Below are positions 16,727-25,605 of a stretch of DNA of 64,000 nucleotides, one piece after another. The stretch lies in the NCBI GenBank assembly GCA_014268975.2, contig CP077096.1, positions 1,634,501 to 1,698,500 of the forward strand. The letters are read 5' to 3'. This DNA comes from Pseudomonas wayambapalatensis (GTDB lineage Bacteria > Pseudomonadota > Gammaproteobacteria > Pseudomonadales > Pseudomonadaceae). Made by a program: the position numbers and the translations under genes. Each line of letters starts with the position of its first letter. The stretch's first letter is position 1. The notes under the pieces are model-generated. The model was not told the DNA's origin. It saw only the letters and a program-made list of their open reading frames with translations, and did not search any database.

Positions 16727-19700
16727 ATGAGCAGCAGCGAGGTGCGCAGCGTTTGCCCGTATTGCGGGGTTGGGTGCGGCATCGTCATGACCGTGGCCGA
16801 GGGCAAGGTCACCAAGGTCAGCGGCGACAAGGAGCACCCGAGCAACTTCGGACGCCTGTGCACCAAGGGCCTCACCGCACACCTGCCACTGTCCGCTGCC
16901 GGGCGCATGGAGCACGCTTTCGTGCGCCAGCAGCGCAGCCAGCAGCCGGTGCGCACGGGCATGGACGAGGCCATTGCGCAATCGGCCGCGCGCCTGCGCG
17001 CGATCATCGACCAGCACGGGCCGGATGCCGTGGCGCTCTATGTGTCAGGGCAGATGTCGCTGGAGGCTCAGTACCTGGCCAACAAGCTGGCCAAGGGCTT
17101 TATCCGCACGCGCCATATCGAGTCCAACTCGCGGCTGTGCATGGCCAGTGCCGGCAGCGGCTACAAGCAGTCGCTGGGCGCCGATGGTCCACCGGGCAGC
17201 TACCAGGATTTCGAGCGTGCCGAGGTGTTCTTCGTCATTGGCGCCAACATGGCCGACTGTCATCCGATCCTGTTCCTGCGCCTGCTCGACCGAGTCAAGG
17301 CCGGGGCCAGGCTGATTGTCGTCGACCCGCGCCGCAGTGCCACCGCCGACAAGGCCGACCTGTTCCTGCAGGTGCGCCCGGGCAGTGATCTGGCCCTGCT
17401 CAACGGCTTGCTCTACCTGCTGCACGAGAACGGCCACACCGACAGCGATTTCATCGCCCGCCACACCGAGGGCTGGGACGACATGCCGGCCTTTCTTGCC
17501 GACTATACCCCCGAGCGGGTCGCGGCCCTGACCGGCCTTGCCGAGGCCGATATCCGCCAGGCGGCTGCCTGGATCGGCGGGGCGTCGGAGTGGATGAGCT
17601 GCTGGACCATGGGCCTCAACCAGAGCATCCATGGCACCTGGCACAGCAACGCGCTGTGCAACCTGCACCTGGCCACCGGCGCGATCTGCCGTCCTGGCAG
17701 CGGACCGTTCTCGCTGACCGGCCAGCCCAACGCCATGGGCGGCCGTGAGATGGGCTACATGGGCCCAGGCCTGCCGGGCCAGCGTTCGGCGCAGGTGGCG
17801 GGCGACCGTGCTTTTGTCGAGCAGCAGTGGGGCCTGGCGCCGGGCGCGCTGCGCAGTGAAGGCGGTGAAGGCACGGTGGCGCTGTTCGAGCAGATGAAGG
17901 CCGGGGAAGTGAAGGCCTGCTGGATCATCTGCAGCAACCCGGTGGCCAGCGTGGCCAACCGCCAACAGGTGATCGACGGCCTGCACGAGGCGCAGTTGGT
18001 GATCGCCCAGGACGCTTTCCTCGACACCGAGACCAACCGCCATGCCGATATCCTCCTGCCTGCCGCGCTGTGGGCCGAGGGCGAGGGTGTGATGATCAAC
18101 AGCGAGCGCAACCTCACCCTGATGCCGCGTGCAGTCGCAGCGCCCGGCGAAAGCCTTGAGGATTGGCGCATCATTGCCCGCATCGCCTGTGCCATGGGCT
18201 ATGCCGAGGCGTTCAGCTATGCCGATGCCGAAGCGGTGTACGACGAGATCCGCCGTTTCTGGAACCCCGCCACCGGCTATGACCTGCGCGGCATCGGCTA
18301 CGCCGAGCTACGCGACAAACCGCGCCAGTGGCCAAGCGCCCCCGGACGCGCGGACGACCGCAGCCCGCTGCGCTATCTCAACGACGGCAGCAGCCAGGCG
18401 CTGCTGCATGACGCCCAAGGCGAGCGACCCGCACTGGTCTTTCCCACGCCCAGTGGCAAGGCGCGGTTCTTCGCCCGGCCCTGGCTGGCGCCGGCCGAGC
18501 TGCCGGATGCCGACTTTCCGCTGGTGCTCAACACCGGCCGCGTGCAGCACCAGTGGCACACCCTGACCAAGACCGGCAAGGTGCCGAGCCTGAACAAGCT
18601 CGAGCCCGGTCCCTTCGTCGAGATTAATCCGCAGGACGCCCGACGCCTGGGCATCGCCGACAAGGACCAGGTGGCGATTCGCTCGCGCCGCGGCCAGGCC
18701 GTGCTGCCGGCACGCATCAGCGAGCGGGTGCTGGTCGGCAACTGCTTTGCCCCTTTTCACTGGAACGACCTGTATGGCGAGCAACTGGCGATCAACGCCG
18801 TGACCTGCGACGCGGTCGATCCAACTTCCCTGCAACCGGCCTTCAAGCATTGCGCCGTGACCCTGGAGCGGGTTGCGGGCGAACGCATCGAGGCACTCGA
18901 GCTGCCCTGCGCGATCCCTACGGAGCCTGCCACCATGCCCACCGACACCCTGTCTCGCCTGCTCGGCCTGGACAGCCTGCCGGCCCCCGTCCTGGCTGAC
19001 GAGGAGCGTCATTACCTGCAGGGCTTCCTGCTCGGCCTTGGGCAGGCGCGTACACCGGGTGTGCCCAGCCTGCCGCCCGGTGCGCCGCTGGCGCCCGCCA
19101 GTCGGCTGTTCGTCGATGGCTTGATCGCCGGCCTGTTCGCCCAGCCGGTGGTGGCGCCGGTCGCCATGGCCGAGGTCGCCCGGCATCGGGTGCTGTGGGC
19201 CTCGCAGACCGGCAATGGCGAGGTGCTGGCCGAGCGCTGTGCGGCCCATCTGCGCGAAGCGGGCCTGGCGGTCGAGCTGAGCTGCATGGATGCAGTCAGC
19301 CCCGGCCAATTGCGTGGCGCCGCCAGCGTGCTGCTGATCACCAGCACCTTTGGTGACGGCGATGCGCCTGACTGCGCTTCGGCGTTCTGGCAGGCGCTGC
19401 AGGGCGAGGAGGGGGCGCAGTGTGCGGCACTGCCTTTCGCCGTGCTGGCGCTGGGTGACTCCAGCTACGACCAGTTCTGCGGCTTTGGCCGCAAGCTCGA
19501 CCAGCGCCTGGCTGAACTGGGCGGCCGACGTCTGCTTGATCGGGTCGATTGCGAACCGGACTTCGACCCATCGTTCGCCGCCTGGCTGCAGGCGTTGCTG
19601 CCGCTGCTCGGGCCGACGGCCGAAGCGCCCGTCATAGCCCCGCCGGCGCGGGTGTTCGGCAAGCAGCAACCCTGCCTGGCTCCCATCATCGAGAACCGTG

Positions 19701-20755
19701 TGCTCAATGCGCCCGGAGCGACCAAGGAGACACGCCAGGTGGTGTTCGACCTGCAAGGCACCGGGCTGGTCTACGAGGCAGGCGATGCGCTGGGTGTCTG
19801 GCCGCGCAACTGCCCGGCGCTGGTCCAGGAGCTGCTCGGCCTGATGGGGCTCGATGGCCAGACGTGCGTGCAACTGCCCGACTTGCCGACGATGCCGTTG
19901 GCCGAGGCGATGGAGCGGCATCTGGAGATCGCCCGGGTCACGTCGCAGCAGCTTGCCGCCTTCAGCCAGGCGCCGCAGGCAGGTGAACTGCGCCGGCTGC
20001 TGCTGCCCGAGCACAAGGCCGAACTCAAGGAGTGGCTGTGGGGGCGGCAGTTGGCCGATGTGCTCGCGGCATTCGCGCCGCAACTGTCGCTGGAGCACTG
20101 GCTGACCCTGCTCAAACCCTTGCAGCCACGCATGTACTCGATCAGCTCCAGCCCCAAGGCCCATCCACAGCAGGTGCACCTGACCGTTTCAACCGTGCGC
20201 TATGGCCAGCGAAAGGGTGTGAGTTCAAGCTTCCTCGCCGAGCGCGCCGAAATGCTGGAGGTGGCGATCTTCCCGCAGGTCGCGCGGCATTTCCGACTGC
20301 CGGACGACGATGCCTCACTGCTCATCATGGTCGGCCCTGGCACCGGTATCGCGCCGTTTCGTGCCTTTCTCGAAGAGCGCGAAGCCCGCGGTGCGACCGG
20401 CGGCAACTGGCTGTTCTTCGGTGAGCAGCATGCTGCCTTCGATTTCTATTACCGCGAGCAGTTGCAGGCCTGGGAGGCCAGCGGTCATCTGCGCCTGAGC
20501 ACGGCGTTCTCGCGTGACCAGGCCGAGAAGCTGTACGTGCAGCAGCGCATGCTCGAACAGGGCGCCGAGCTGTGGCAGTGGCTGGAGGCAGGGGCGTACT
20601 TCTACATCTGCGGCGATGCCCAGCGCATGGCCAAGGATGTCGATGCTGCGTTGCGCCAGGTCGTGGCCGAGCACGGGCGGATGAGCGCCGAGGCGGCAGC
20701 GGCTTATGTCGAGGGGTTGGGCAAGAACAAGCGTTATCGACGCGATGTGTATTGA
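16727..20755 (+). CDS. nasA: Assimilatory nitrate reductase fused to CysJ-like flavoprotein reductase
   Basis: A 1342-residue fusion. Residues 1-60 bind a [4Fe-4S] cluster through Cys10, Cys13, Cys17 and Cys45. To about 690 it is a bis-MGD molybdenum oxidoreductase of the Nas/Nap/Fdh type. About 818-960 is a flavodoxin (FMN) domain (LWASQTGNGEVLAERC). From about 1000 to the end is a CysJ/P450-reductase-like FAD/NADPH module with RMYSISSSP (about 1134), GPGTGIAPFRAFL (about 1204) and the end YVEGLGKNKRYRRDVY. One polypeptide could therefore pass electrons from NAD(P)H via FAD and FMN to reduce nitrate to nitrite in the cytoplasm, replacing a separate NasB/NasC. It starts with GGGAGA 8 bases before the ATG and lies behind the sigma-54/ANTAR leader, with nirBD next. 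Confidence 0.93.
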   Translation: MSSSEVRSVCPYCGVGCGIVMTVAEGKVTKVSGDKEHPSNFGRLCTKGLTAHLPLSAAGRMEHAFVRQQRSQQPVRTGMDEAIAQSAARLRAIIDQHGPDAVALYVSGQMSLEAQYLANKLAKGFIRTRHIESNSRLCMASAGSGYKQSLGADGPPGSYQDFERAEVFFVIGANMADCHPILFLRLLDRVKAGARLIVVDPRRSATADKADLFLQVRPGSDLALLNGLLYLLHENGHTDSDFIARHTEGWDDMPAFLADYTPERVAALTGLAEADIRQAAAWIGGASEWMSCWTMGLNQSIHGTWHSNALCNLHLATGAICRPGSGPFSLTGQPNAMGGREMGYMGPGLPGQRSAQVAGDRAFVEQQWGLAPGALRSEGGEGTVALFEQMKAGEVKACWIICSNPVASVANRQQVIDGLHEAQLVIAQDAFLDTETNRHADILLPAALWAEGEGVMINSERNLTLMPRAVAAPGESLEDWRIIARIACAMGYAEAFSYADAEAVYDEIRRFWNPATGYDLRGIGYAELRDKPRQWPSAPGRADDRSPLRYLNDGSSQALLHDAQGERPALVFPTPSGKARFFARPWLAPAELPDADFPLVLNTGRVQHQWHTLTKTGKVPSLNKLEPGPFVEINPQDARRLGIADKDQVAIRSRRGQAVLPARISERVLVGNCFAPFHWNDLYGEQLAINAVTCDAVDPTSLQPAFKHCAVTLERVAGERIEALELPCAIPTEPATMPTDTLSRLLGLDSLPAPVLADEERHYLQGFLLGLGQARTPGVPSLPPGAPLAPASRLFVDGLIAGLFAQPVVAPVAMAEVARHRVLWASQTGNGEVLAERCAAHLREAGLAVELSCMDAVSPGQLRGAASVLLITSTFGDGDAPDCASAFWQALQGEEGAQCAALPFAVLALGDSSYDQFCGFGRKLDQRLAELGGRRLLDRVDCEPDFDPSFAAWLQALLPLLGPTAEAPVIAPPARVFGKQQPCLAPIIENRVLNAPGATKETRQVVFDLQGTGLVYEAGDALGVWPRNCPALVQELLGLMGLDGQTCVQLPDLPTMPLAEAMERHLEIARVTSQQLAAFSQAPQAGELRRLLLPEHKAELKEWLWGRQLADVLAAFAPQLSLEHWLTLLKPLQPRMYSISSSPKAHPQQVHLTVSTVRYGQRKGVSSSFLAERAEMLEVAIFPQVARHFRLPDDDASLLIMVGPGTGIAPFRAFLEEREARGATGGNWLFFGEQHAAFDFYYREQLQAWEASGHLRLSTAFSRDQAEKLYVQQRMLEQGAELWQWLEAGAYFYICGDAQRMAKDVDAALRQVVAEHGRMSAEAAAAYVEGLGKNKRYRRDVY

Positions 20756-20784
20756 GTGCACCGGGATGGGGAGGGGTGCACCGG
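20756..20784 (+). promoter_or_regulatory. Possible NtrC enhancer sites for nirBD
   Basis: GTGCACCGG occurs twice in direct orientation, at 20756-20764 and 20776-20784, 20 bases (two helical turns) apart and about 125-150 bases before the sigma-54 promoter. The second copy contains the palindrome GGTGCACC, which resembles compressed NtrC half-sites. The spacing suits an enhancer, but the match to the full NtrC consensus is incomplete. Confidence 0.35.
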
Positions 20785-20904
20785 CTTGAGGCGTTGCCGC
20801 GTGCGGCGCTGTCGCCGGACACGCCCGCTGCCACAGGTCGCGCAACGCTGCATACCCCGCAGGAGCGGGCTTGCAACGCGACAGCGCCAGCACCCATTCC
20901 GACC

Positions 20905-20922
20905 TTGGCACGCTCCCTGCTT
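20905..20922 (+). promoter_or_regulatory. Predicted sigma-54 promoter of nirBD
   Basis: TTGGCACGCTCCCTGCTT carries a perfect -24 TGGCAC and a CTGC -12, with GG (20907-20908) and GC (20919-20920) at the canonical spacing. The start site would fall near 20931, directly before the leader hairpins. The same layout precedes nasA. Confidence 0.82.
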
Positions 20923-20941
20923 TCAACGGTTTACAACACAG

Positions 20942-21003
20942 CCCCACTGATCAACGGCGATCAACAGGGGCCTCACACTGATGAGTACAGGCAAAGGCGC
21001 CTG
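20942..21003 (+). promoter_or_regulatory. ANTAR-type antiterminator leader hairpins of nirBD
   Basis: P1 is TGATC-AACGGC-GATCA (20948-20963), extended by outer CCCC/GGGG (20942-20945 with 20967-20970). P2 is CAGGC-AAAGGC-GCCTG (20988-21003). Both hexaloops have A1 and G4, and the P2 loop is identical to that of nasA. The 3' arm of P2 lies inside the 5' arm of the terminator that follows, so forming P2 would prevent termination. Confidence 0.88.
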
Positions 21004-21030
21004 GAGCTTCGGCTCCAGGCGCCTTTTTTT
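20995..21030 (+). terminator. Leader terminator (attenuator) of nirBD
   Basis: AGGCGCCTGGAGC (20995-21007), a TTCG tetraloop, and GCTCCAGGCGCCT (21012-21024) make a perfect 13-bp stem followed by seven T. It lies 47 bases before the nirB ATG. Without antitermination it should block almost all readthrough. Confidence 0.93.
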
Positions 21031-21076
21031 GTCTTTGCCGCGGGCACGCCCCGCACACCGTGATCGAGGATCGGCT

Positions 21077-23629
21077 ATGAAGGCAACAGCGAACGGCGGA
21101 CAACGAGAGCGACTGGTCATTGTCGGCAACGGCATGGTCGGTCATCACCTGGTCGAGCAACTGATCGAACGTGGTGCCCTGGCGCGCTTCGAGCTGCGCG
21201 TGTTCGGCGAGGAGCGCCAGCGCGCCTACGACCGTGTGCACTTGTCGGAATACTTCGCCGGCAGTAGCGCCGAGACACTAGCTATGTGCGAGCCCGACTT
21301 CTATGCCCAGCACGGCGTGCACCTGCACCTGCACGAAGCTGTGCTGGAGATCGACCGCACGCTGGGCGAGGTGGTCACCGCCCAGGGGCGCTACGGTTAT
21401 GACCAACTGATCCTTGCCACCGGCTCCTACCCGTTCGTACCGCCGATCGAAGGCTCCACGGGCACGGCCTGCTTGGTCTACCGCACCCTCGACGATCTTG
21501 ACGACATCCGCGCCTCGGCTGCCGGGGCCCGGCGTGGCGTGGTGGTCGGCGGTGGGCTGCTGGGCCTTGAGGCTGCCAATGCGCTCAAGTCGCTGGGGCT
21601 GGAGGCTCATGTCGTGGAGTTCGCGCCACGGCTGATGCCGGTGCAGCTCGATCATGAAGGGGGCGCGGCCTTGCGTGCGCAGATCGAAGCGCTGGGTGTC
21701 GGCGTGCATCTGTCTCGCGCCACCCAGTCGATCGACCCGGGAGAAGAGTATCGCCACCGCATGAATTTCGATGGTGGTGAGTACCTGGAAACCGACCTGA
21801 TCGTGTTCTCTGCCGGCATCCGTCCGCGTGACGCCCTGGGGCGTGCCTGCGAGCTGGAGATCGCGCCGCGCGGCGGCGTGGTCATCGACGGCAACTGCCG
21901 TTCCAGCGATCCACGGATCTTCGCCATCGGCGAGTGTGCGTCGTGGAACGGCAGCGTGTTCGGGCTGGTCGCGCCCGGCTACAGCATGGCGCGCAACCTC
22001 GCTGCGCTGCTGGTCGGCGAGGCCAGTGCCGAGTTCAGCGGTGCCGACATGTCGACCAAGCTCAAGCTGCTGGGGGTCGATGTCGGCTCCATCGGCGACG
22101 CCCACGGCGCCACTCCAGGCGCCCGCAGCTACCGATACATCGACGAGGCCAACGCCAGCTACCGCCGCCTGGTGGTCGACGCCAGCGGCAAGCGGGTGAT
22201 CGGCGCGGTGCTGGTCGGCGACAACAGCTACTACGACACGCTGCTGCAGTACGTGCAAAACGGCATCGCCCTGCCGCAGGATCCGGCGGCGCTGATCCTG
22301 CCGCAGAGCGGCGGCGCGCCGACGCTGGGCGCCGATGCCCTGCCCGACAGCGCCACCATCTGCTCCTGCCACAACGTCAGCAAGGGCGCGATCTGCGCGG
22401 CCATCGACAGTGGCTGTGCCGACCTGGCTGCGGTCAAGGGCTGCACCAAGGCGGCCAGCGGCTGTGGTGGCTGTGCGGCGCTGCTCAAGCAGGTGTTCGA
22501 GCACGAACTGACCGCGCGTGGCGTGACGGTCGACAAGAGCCTGTGCGAGCACTTTGCCTATACCCGTCAGGAGTTGTATGCACTGGTGCGGGTCGAGGGG
22601 ATTCGAACCTTCAACGAGCTGCTCGAGCGCCACGGCAAGGGGCATGTCGGTTGCGACATCTGCAAGCCGACCGTGGGTTCGATCCTCGCCTCGTGCTGGA
22701 ACCAGCCGATCATGGACCCCTCGCTGGTGCCGCTGCAGGACACCAACGACACCTTCATGGCCAACATGCAGAAGAACGGCACCTACTCGGTGGTGCCGCG
22801 CATCCCGGGTGGTGAAATCACCCCCGACAAGTTGATCGTGATCGGCCAGGTGGCGAAGAAATACGACCTCTACACCAAGATTACCGGCGGCCAGCGCATC
22901 GATTTGTTCGGCGCGCAGTTGCACGAGTTGCCGCTGATCTGGGGCGAGCTGATCGAGGCGGGCTTCGAAACCGGCCACGCCTACGGCAAGTCGACCCGCA
23001 CGGTGAAGTCGTGCGTGGGCAGCACCTGGTGCCGCTACGGCGTGCAGGACAGCGTTGCCATGGCCCTGCGTATCGAAGACCGCTACAAGGGCCTGCGCTC
23101 GCCGCACAAGCTCAAGTTCGCGGTGTCCGGCTGCACCCGTGAATGCGCCGAGGCGCAGAGCAAGGATATCGGCGTGATCGCCACCGACAAGGGGTGGAAC
23201 CTGTACGTTTGTGGCAACGGTGGCATGCGCCCGCGCCATGCCGAACTGTTCGCCACCGATCTGGACGACGACACCCTGATCCGCCTGATCGACCGCGTGC
23301 TGATGTTCTACATCCGCACCGCCGACAAACTGCAGCGCACCTCGGTGTGGCGCGAGGGCCTGGACGGCGGGCTGGACTATCTCAAGGCGGTGATTCTCGA
23401 CGATAGCCTGGGCCTCGCCGACGAGCTGGAAGCGCAGATGCAGCATGTGGTCGACCGCTACGAATGCGAATGGGCCAACGCCTTGAAAGACCCGGAGAAG
23501 CTCAAGCGCTTCCGCACCTTCGTCAACGACCAGCGGCCTGACCCGGATGTGCATTTCGTGCGTGAGCGCGAACAGCGTCGACCGGCTACGCCGCTGGAGT
23601 TGATCCCTACTGTCGAGGAGCTCGTTTGA
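21077..23629 (+). CDS. nirB: NAD(P)H-dependent assimilatory nitrite reductase, large subunit
   Basis: The 850-residue product is a standard NirB. An FAD Rossmann motif is at 12-24 (LVIVGNGMVGHHL) and an NAD(P)-binding motif near 155 (GVVVGGGLLGLEAANAL). A BFD-like [2Fe-2S] Cys cluster spans about 428-470. Siroheme/[4Fe-4S] ligand motifs CVGSTWC (about 646) and SGCTRECAEAQ (about 685) follow. It reduces nitrite to ammonium by six electrons in the cytoplasm with NirD. The frame extends to 20981, but the ATG at 21077 has GAGGA 6 bases upstream, and the upstream codons overlap the leader terminator. It shares TGATG with nirD. Confidence 0.96.
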   Translation: MKATANGGQRERLVIVGNGMVGHHLVEQLIERGALARFELRVFGEERQRAYDRVHLSEYFAGSSAETLAMCEPDFYAQHGVHLHLHEAVLEIDRTLGEVVTAQGRYGYDQLILATGSYPFVPPIEGSTGTACLVYRTLDDLDDIRASAAGARRGVVVGGGLLGLEAANALKSLGLEAHVVEFAPRLMPVQLDHEGGAALRAQIEALGVGVHLSRATQSIDPGEEYRHRMNFDGGEYLETDLIVFSAGIRPRDALGRACELEIAPRGGVVIDGNCRSSDPRIFAIGECASWNGSVFGLVAPGYSMARNLAALLVGEASAEFSGADMSTKLKLLGVDVGSIGDAHGATPGARSYRYIDEANASYRRLVVDASGKRVIGAVLVGDNSYYDTLLQYVQNGIALPQDPAALILPQSGGAPTLGADALPDSATICSCHNVSKGAICAAIDSGCADLAAVKGCTKAASGCGGCAALLKQVFEHELTARGVTVDKSLCEHFAYTRQELYALVRVEGIRTFNELLERHGKGHVGCDICKPTVGSILASCWNQPIMDPSLVPLQDTNDTFMANMQKNGTYSVVPRIPGGEITPDKLIVIGQVAKKYDLYTKITGGQRIDLFGAQLHELPLIWGELIEAGFETGHAYGKSTRTVKSCVGSTWCRYGVQDSVAMALRIEDRYKGLRSPHKLKFAVSGCTRECAEAQSKDIGVIATDKGWNLYVCGNGGMRPRHAELFATDLDDDTLIRLIDRVLMFYIRTADKLQRTSVWREGLDGGLDYLKAVILDDSLGLADELEAQMQHVVDRYECEWANALKDPEKLKRFRTFVNDQRPDPDVHFVREREQRRPATPLELIPTVEELV

Positions 23630-23991
23630 TGAACCTGTCTAATGCTGTCGTTGCACCACAGGAGATCTGGCAGTCGGTGTGCCGGGTCGATGATCTGATT
23701 GCCGACTCGGGGGTGGTGGTCTGGCTCGACGGTGAGCAGGTCGCGCTGTTCTACCTGCCCGGGCAGGAGCAGACACTGTATGCCGTGGACAACCGCGACC
23801 CGCGTTCAGGGGCCAATGTTATCGGGCGGGGATTGATCGGCAGCCTGCAAGGCGAGCTGGTGGTGGCGGCGCCGTTGTACAAGCAGCATTTCAGCTTGCG
23901 TGATGGGCGTTGCCTGGAGGATGCGGGGCAGCGGTTGCGCGTGTGGCCGGTGCGGATGGAAGGGGGGCAGGTCGAGATTCGCTGTTTCTAG
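23629..23991 (+). CDS. nirD: Nitrite reductase small subunit (Rieske-like)
   Basis: The 120-residue NirD has the Rieske-like fold region (VALFYLPGQEQTLYAVDNRDP, then LYKQHFSLRDGRCLED) but without the Cys/His cluster ligands, as usual for NirD. It supports NirB assembly or activity. The ATG overlaps the nirB stop (TGATG), and GAGGAG lies 8 bases before it. The TTG codon immediately upstream is in frame but less likely. No cysG-type siroheme synthesis gene follows. Confidence 0.95.
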   Translation: MNLSNAVVAPQEIWQSVCRVDDLIADSGVVVWLDGEQVALFYLPGQEQTLYAVDNRDPRSGANVIGRGLIGSLQGELVVAAPLYKQHFSLRDGRCLEDAGQRLRVWPVRMEGGQVEIRCF

Positions 23992-24019
23992 CAGGTATGG
24001 CTCCTGCCCGGCCTGTGCA

Positions 24020-24115
24020 GTACCTGTGGGGGACGGGCTTGCCCGCGAACACCGGCAAAGCCGGTGCCATCTACCGCGGTGTTTGCTTCGCGGGTAAACC
24101 CGCTCCCACAGGTAC
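24020..24115. repeat. Inverted REP pair after nirD
   Basis: GTACCTGTGGG at the left end is mirrored by CCCACAGGTAC at the right, enclosing a GGGCTTGCCCGCG copy, a small ACCGGC/GCCGGT hairpin, and a GCGGGTAAACCCGC copy. It is a BIME-like unit between nirD and the convergent island. The rest of 23992-24177 shows nothing else. Confidence 0.85.
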
Positions 24116-24177
24116 TGCGCAGGCCTTGGGTCTGGCACGTTTGCAGGTCCTCGGATAAAGGTGGCTCCACGGCTTGT

Positions 24178-24552
24178 TCACAATGGATATTCATCCACAT
24201 CCGAGGCATCGACAAAGTCCTCCAGAACCAGACTGTTTTTGCTGAGAAAGACCTTCAGCTCAGCTATTGATTCAAGTGCTCTGAATGAGCCAACTCGATC
24301 GTACGAGGGGTCTAGCGCCTGCTCTATATCTTCGGCGTTGAACGTGTTCAGCCGAGCTTTGAAGCGCGCCTCTTCAATGCGGCATTGGTCAGCGTAAGGG
24401 GAATGCCCGATCATTGAGTAGGGTTCGGTCCTCAGTGGATACGCAGGGATTAGATGGTCCTGCAGGGATAACTCTATCCAGGTTCTGGATTGTGGTGTGT
24501 CAGACTTGATCTCGGAAACTAAAGTCCGCCCCTGAAGAAGTGTTTTAATCAT
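24178..24552 (-). CDS. Hypothetical protein, last gene of the Rhs island
   Basis: The 124-residue acidic soluble protein (MIKTLLQGRTLVSEIKSD... to DASDVDEYPL) is not recognised. There is no signal peptide or membrane helix. Its start overlaps the stop of the next upstream gene by 4 bases (24549-24552), so the pair is translationally coupled. Base composition is lower in GC than the flanking core genes. Its position behind an Rhs toxin and other small genes suggests immunity or a leftover cassette gene, but no function is claimed. Confidence 0.6.
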   Translation of the reverse strand: MIKTLLQGRTLVSEIKSDTPQSRTWIELSLQDHLIPAYPLRTEPYSMIGHSPYADQCRIEEARFKARLNTFNAEDIEQALDPSYDRVGSFRALESIAELKVFLSKNSLVLEDFVDASDVDEYPL

Positions 24553-25022
24553 TTCTGTGTGTCTATTTTGAACTCAAAGTTCTCGAAGATTATTTTTATA
24601 GTGGCGTCCTCGAATACCAATTCGTGCCGAAGCTTGCTGGTGTTGTCCATTATTGTCATTTCGTCAGTTATGAGGTCGCCGTGAGTGGATTGGTTGGCAG
24701 GCCACTCTGTGGGTCTTTTTTCGACGGAGTAACTTGAGACTTTTGTATAGGTAAGCGTCAGGGTGTCTCCGTAAGCTCCGTTTAGGATTATTTGAGCGGT
24801 GTTGGCGTAGCATTCGTCGATGTCATGCTCTTCGAATCTAATGCTTTTTAGCCGGGCGTCATGTAAGCATCGGGAGTCGGAGGGATTGTAGTGCCAAGCA
24901 CTGCTCATAAAAGTGTAAATATTCTCTGGGAGTAAATGCTTTACGCTCTCGACATAAGCTGGGTATTCGCTGCTGTCTAGAGTGTATCCGTCGTGGTTTT
25001 CGGTGAGTTTGATGATTTTCAT
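24549..25022 (-). CDS. Hypothetical protein, putative immunity-type
   Basis: A 157-residue soluble protein. Its middle, HDARLKSIRFEEHD followed by a segment ILNGAYGDTLTLTYTKV, has alternating beta strands and looks like small beta-rich proteins often found beside polymorphic toxins, although I cannot name a family. The stop overlaps the following gene by 4 bases. It is AT-richer than the core genome. An immunity role is inferred only from context. Confidence 0.6.
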   Translation of the reverse strand: MKIIKLTENHDGYTLDSSEYPAYVESVKHLLPENIYTFMSSAWHYNPSDSRCLHDARLKSIRFEEHDIDECYANTAQIILNGAYGDTLTLTYTKVSSYSVEKRPTEWPANQSTHGDLITDEMTIMDNTSKLRHELVFEDATIKIIFENFEFKIDTQK

Positions 25023-25087
25023 GACGGTCGTATACAGGGAAAGGATTCGGTTTTCAGCGCCGCTGAGGTGTCTTCATCTATGGAAAT

Positions 25088-25525
25088 TTACTCAAGAGAG
25101 TATTGATAGCTGTCGGCGATGATCTCAACATAGCTGTCGTACCCCGCGACGATGTAGTGCTTCAATGAAAGAAAGTTGGCGGGGTCATACAACGGATTTG
25201 TTTCTGCCAACAGCGCTGAATCGACGACCTCATAGAATTTTGGGTCAGGATGAAGTCCGGTCTCTCGCCAGGTTTCTATTTCATCGCCTTGGTTGCCCAG
25301 AATTTCGTAGTTCTGATACTCGCGCTCGAAAAAATTGAGTGTGATACAGCGCATCTCAGCGACACGCTCAAAAACAAGTGTCGCCACGGAGTAGGTGTTA
25401 TTGTCGATGTGTTCGATTCGCTGAGCTTCAATCTGAATCAATGCGGCACCAGTCTCGTCGTACTTTGCGTTGAGCTGTGTGGTGTTGATGACAAAATTAA
25501 TTTTTTGAGGGGCGAGCTTTATCAT
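25088..25525 (-). CDS. Hypothetical protein, putative immunity-type
   Basis: A 145-residue acidic protein with no signal peptide or membrane helix. The N-terminal half is beta-rich (INFVINTTQLNAKYDETGAA); the second half, NPLYDPANFLSLKHYIVAGY, is Tyr-rich and predicted helical. The ribosome site is weak (GGTG). It is separated by 65 bases from the next small gene and by 80 from the preceding one. AT-rich composition and position behind the Rhs gene suggest a displaced immunity gene. I do not recognise the family. Confidence 0.55.
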   Translation of the reverse strand: MIKLAPQKINFVINTTQLNAKYDETGAALIQIEAQRIEHIDNNTYSVATLVFERVAEMRCITLNFFEREYQNYEILGNQGDEIETWRETGLHPDPKFYEVVDSALLAETNPLYDPANFLSLKHYIVAGYDSYVEIIADSYQYSLE

Positions 25526-25605
25526 CGATCACACCAAAAAAATCGAAGGGGTTCAATGGCGCGAGGGGCACTCGCAGGAGCGTTGGTTTTAACGAGTGTC
25601 CTGAA

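Noticed and set aside
18308..20179. 623-codon open frame antisense to the nasA fusion
   Set aside because: Shadow of a gene with recognised domains throughout the same interval.
21278..23554. 758-codon open frame antisense to nirB
   Set aside because: It is a shadow of the high-GC third-position bias of nirB. It has no ribosome site and its translation is Ala/Arg/His/Gln-rich with no motif.
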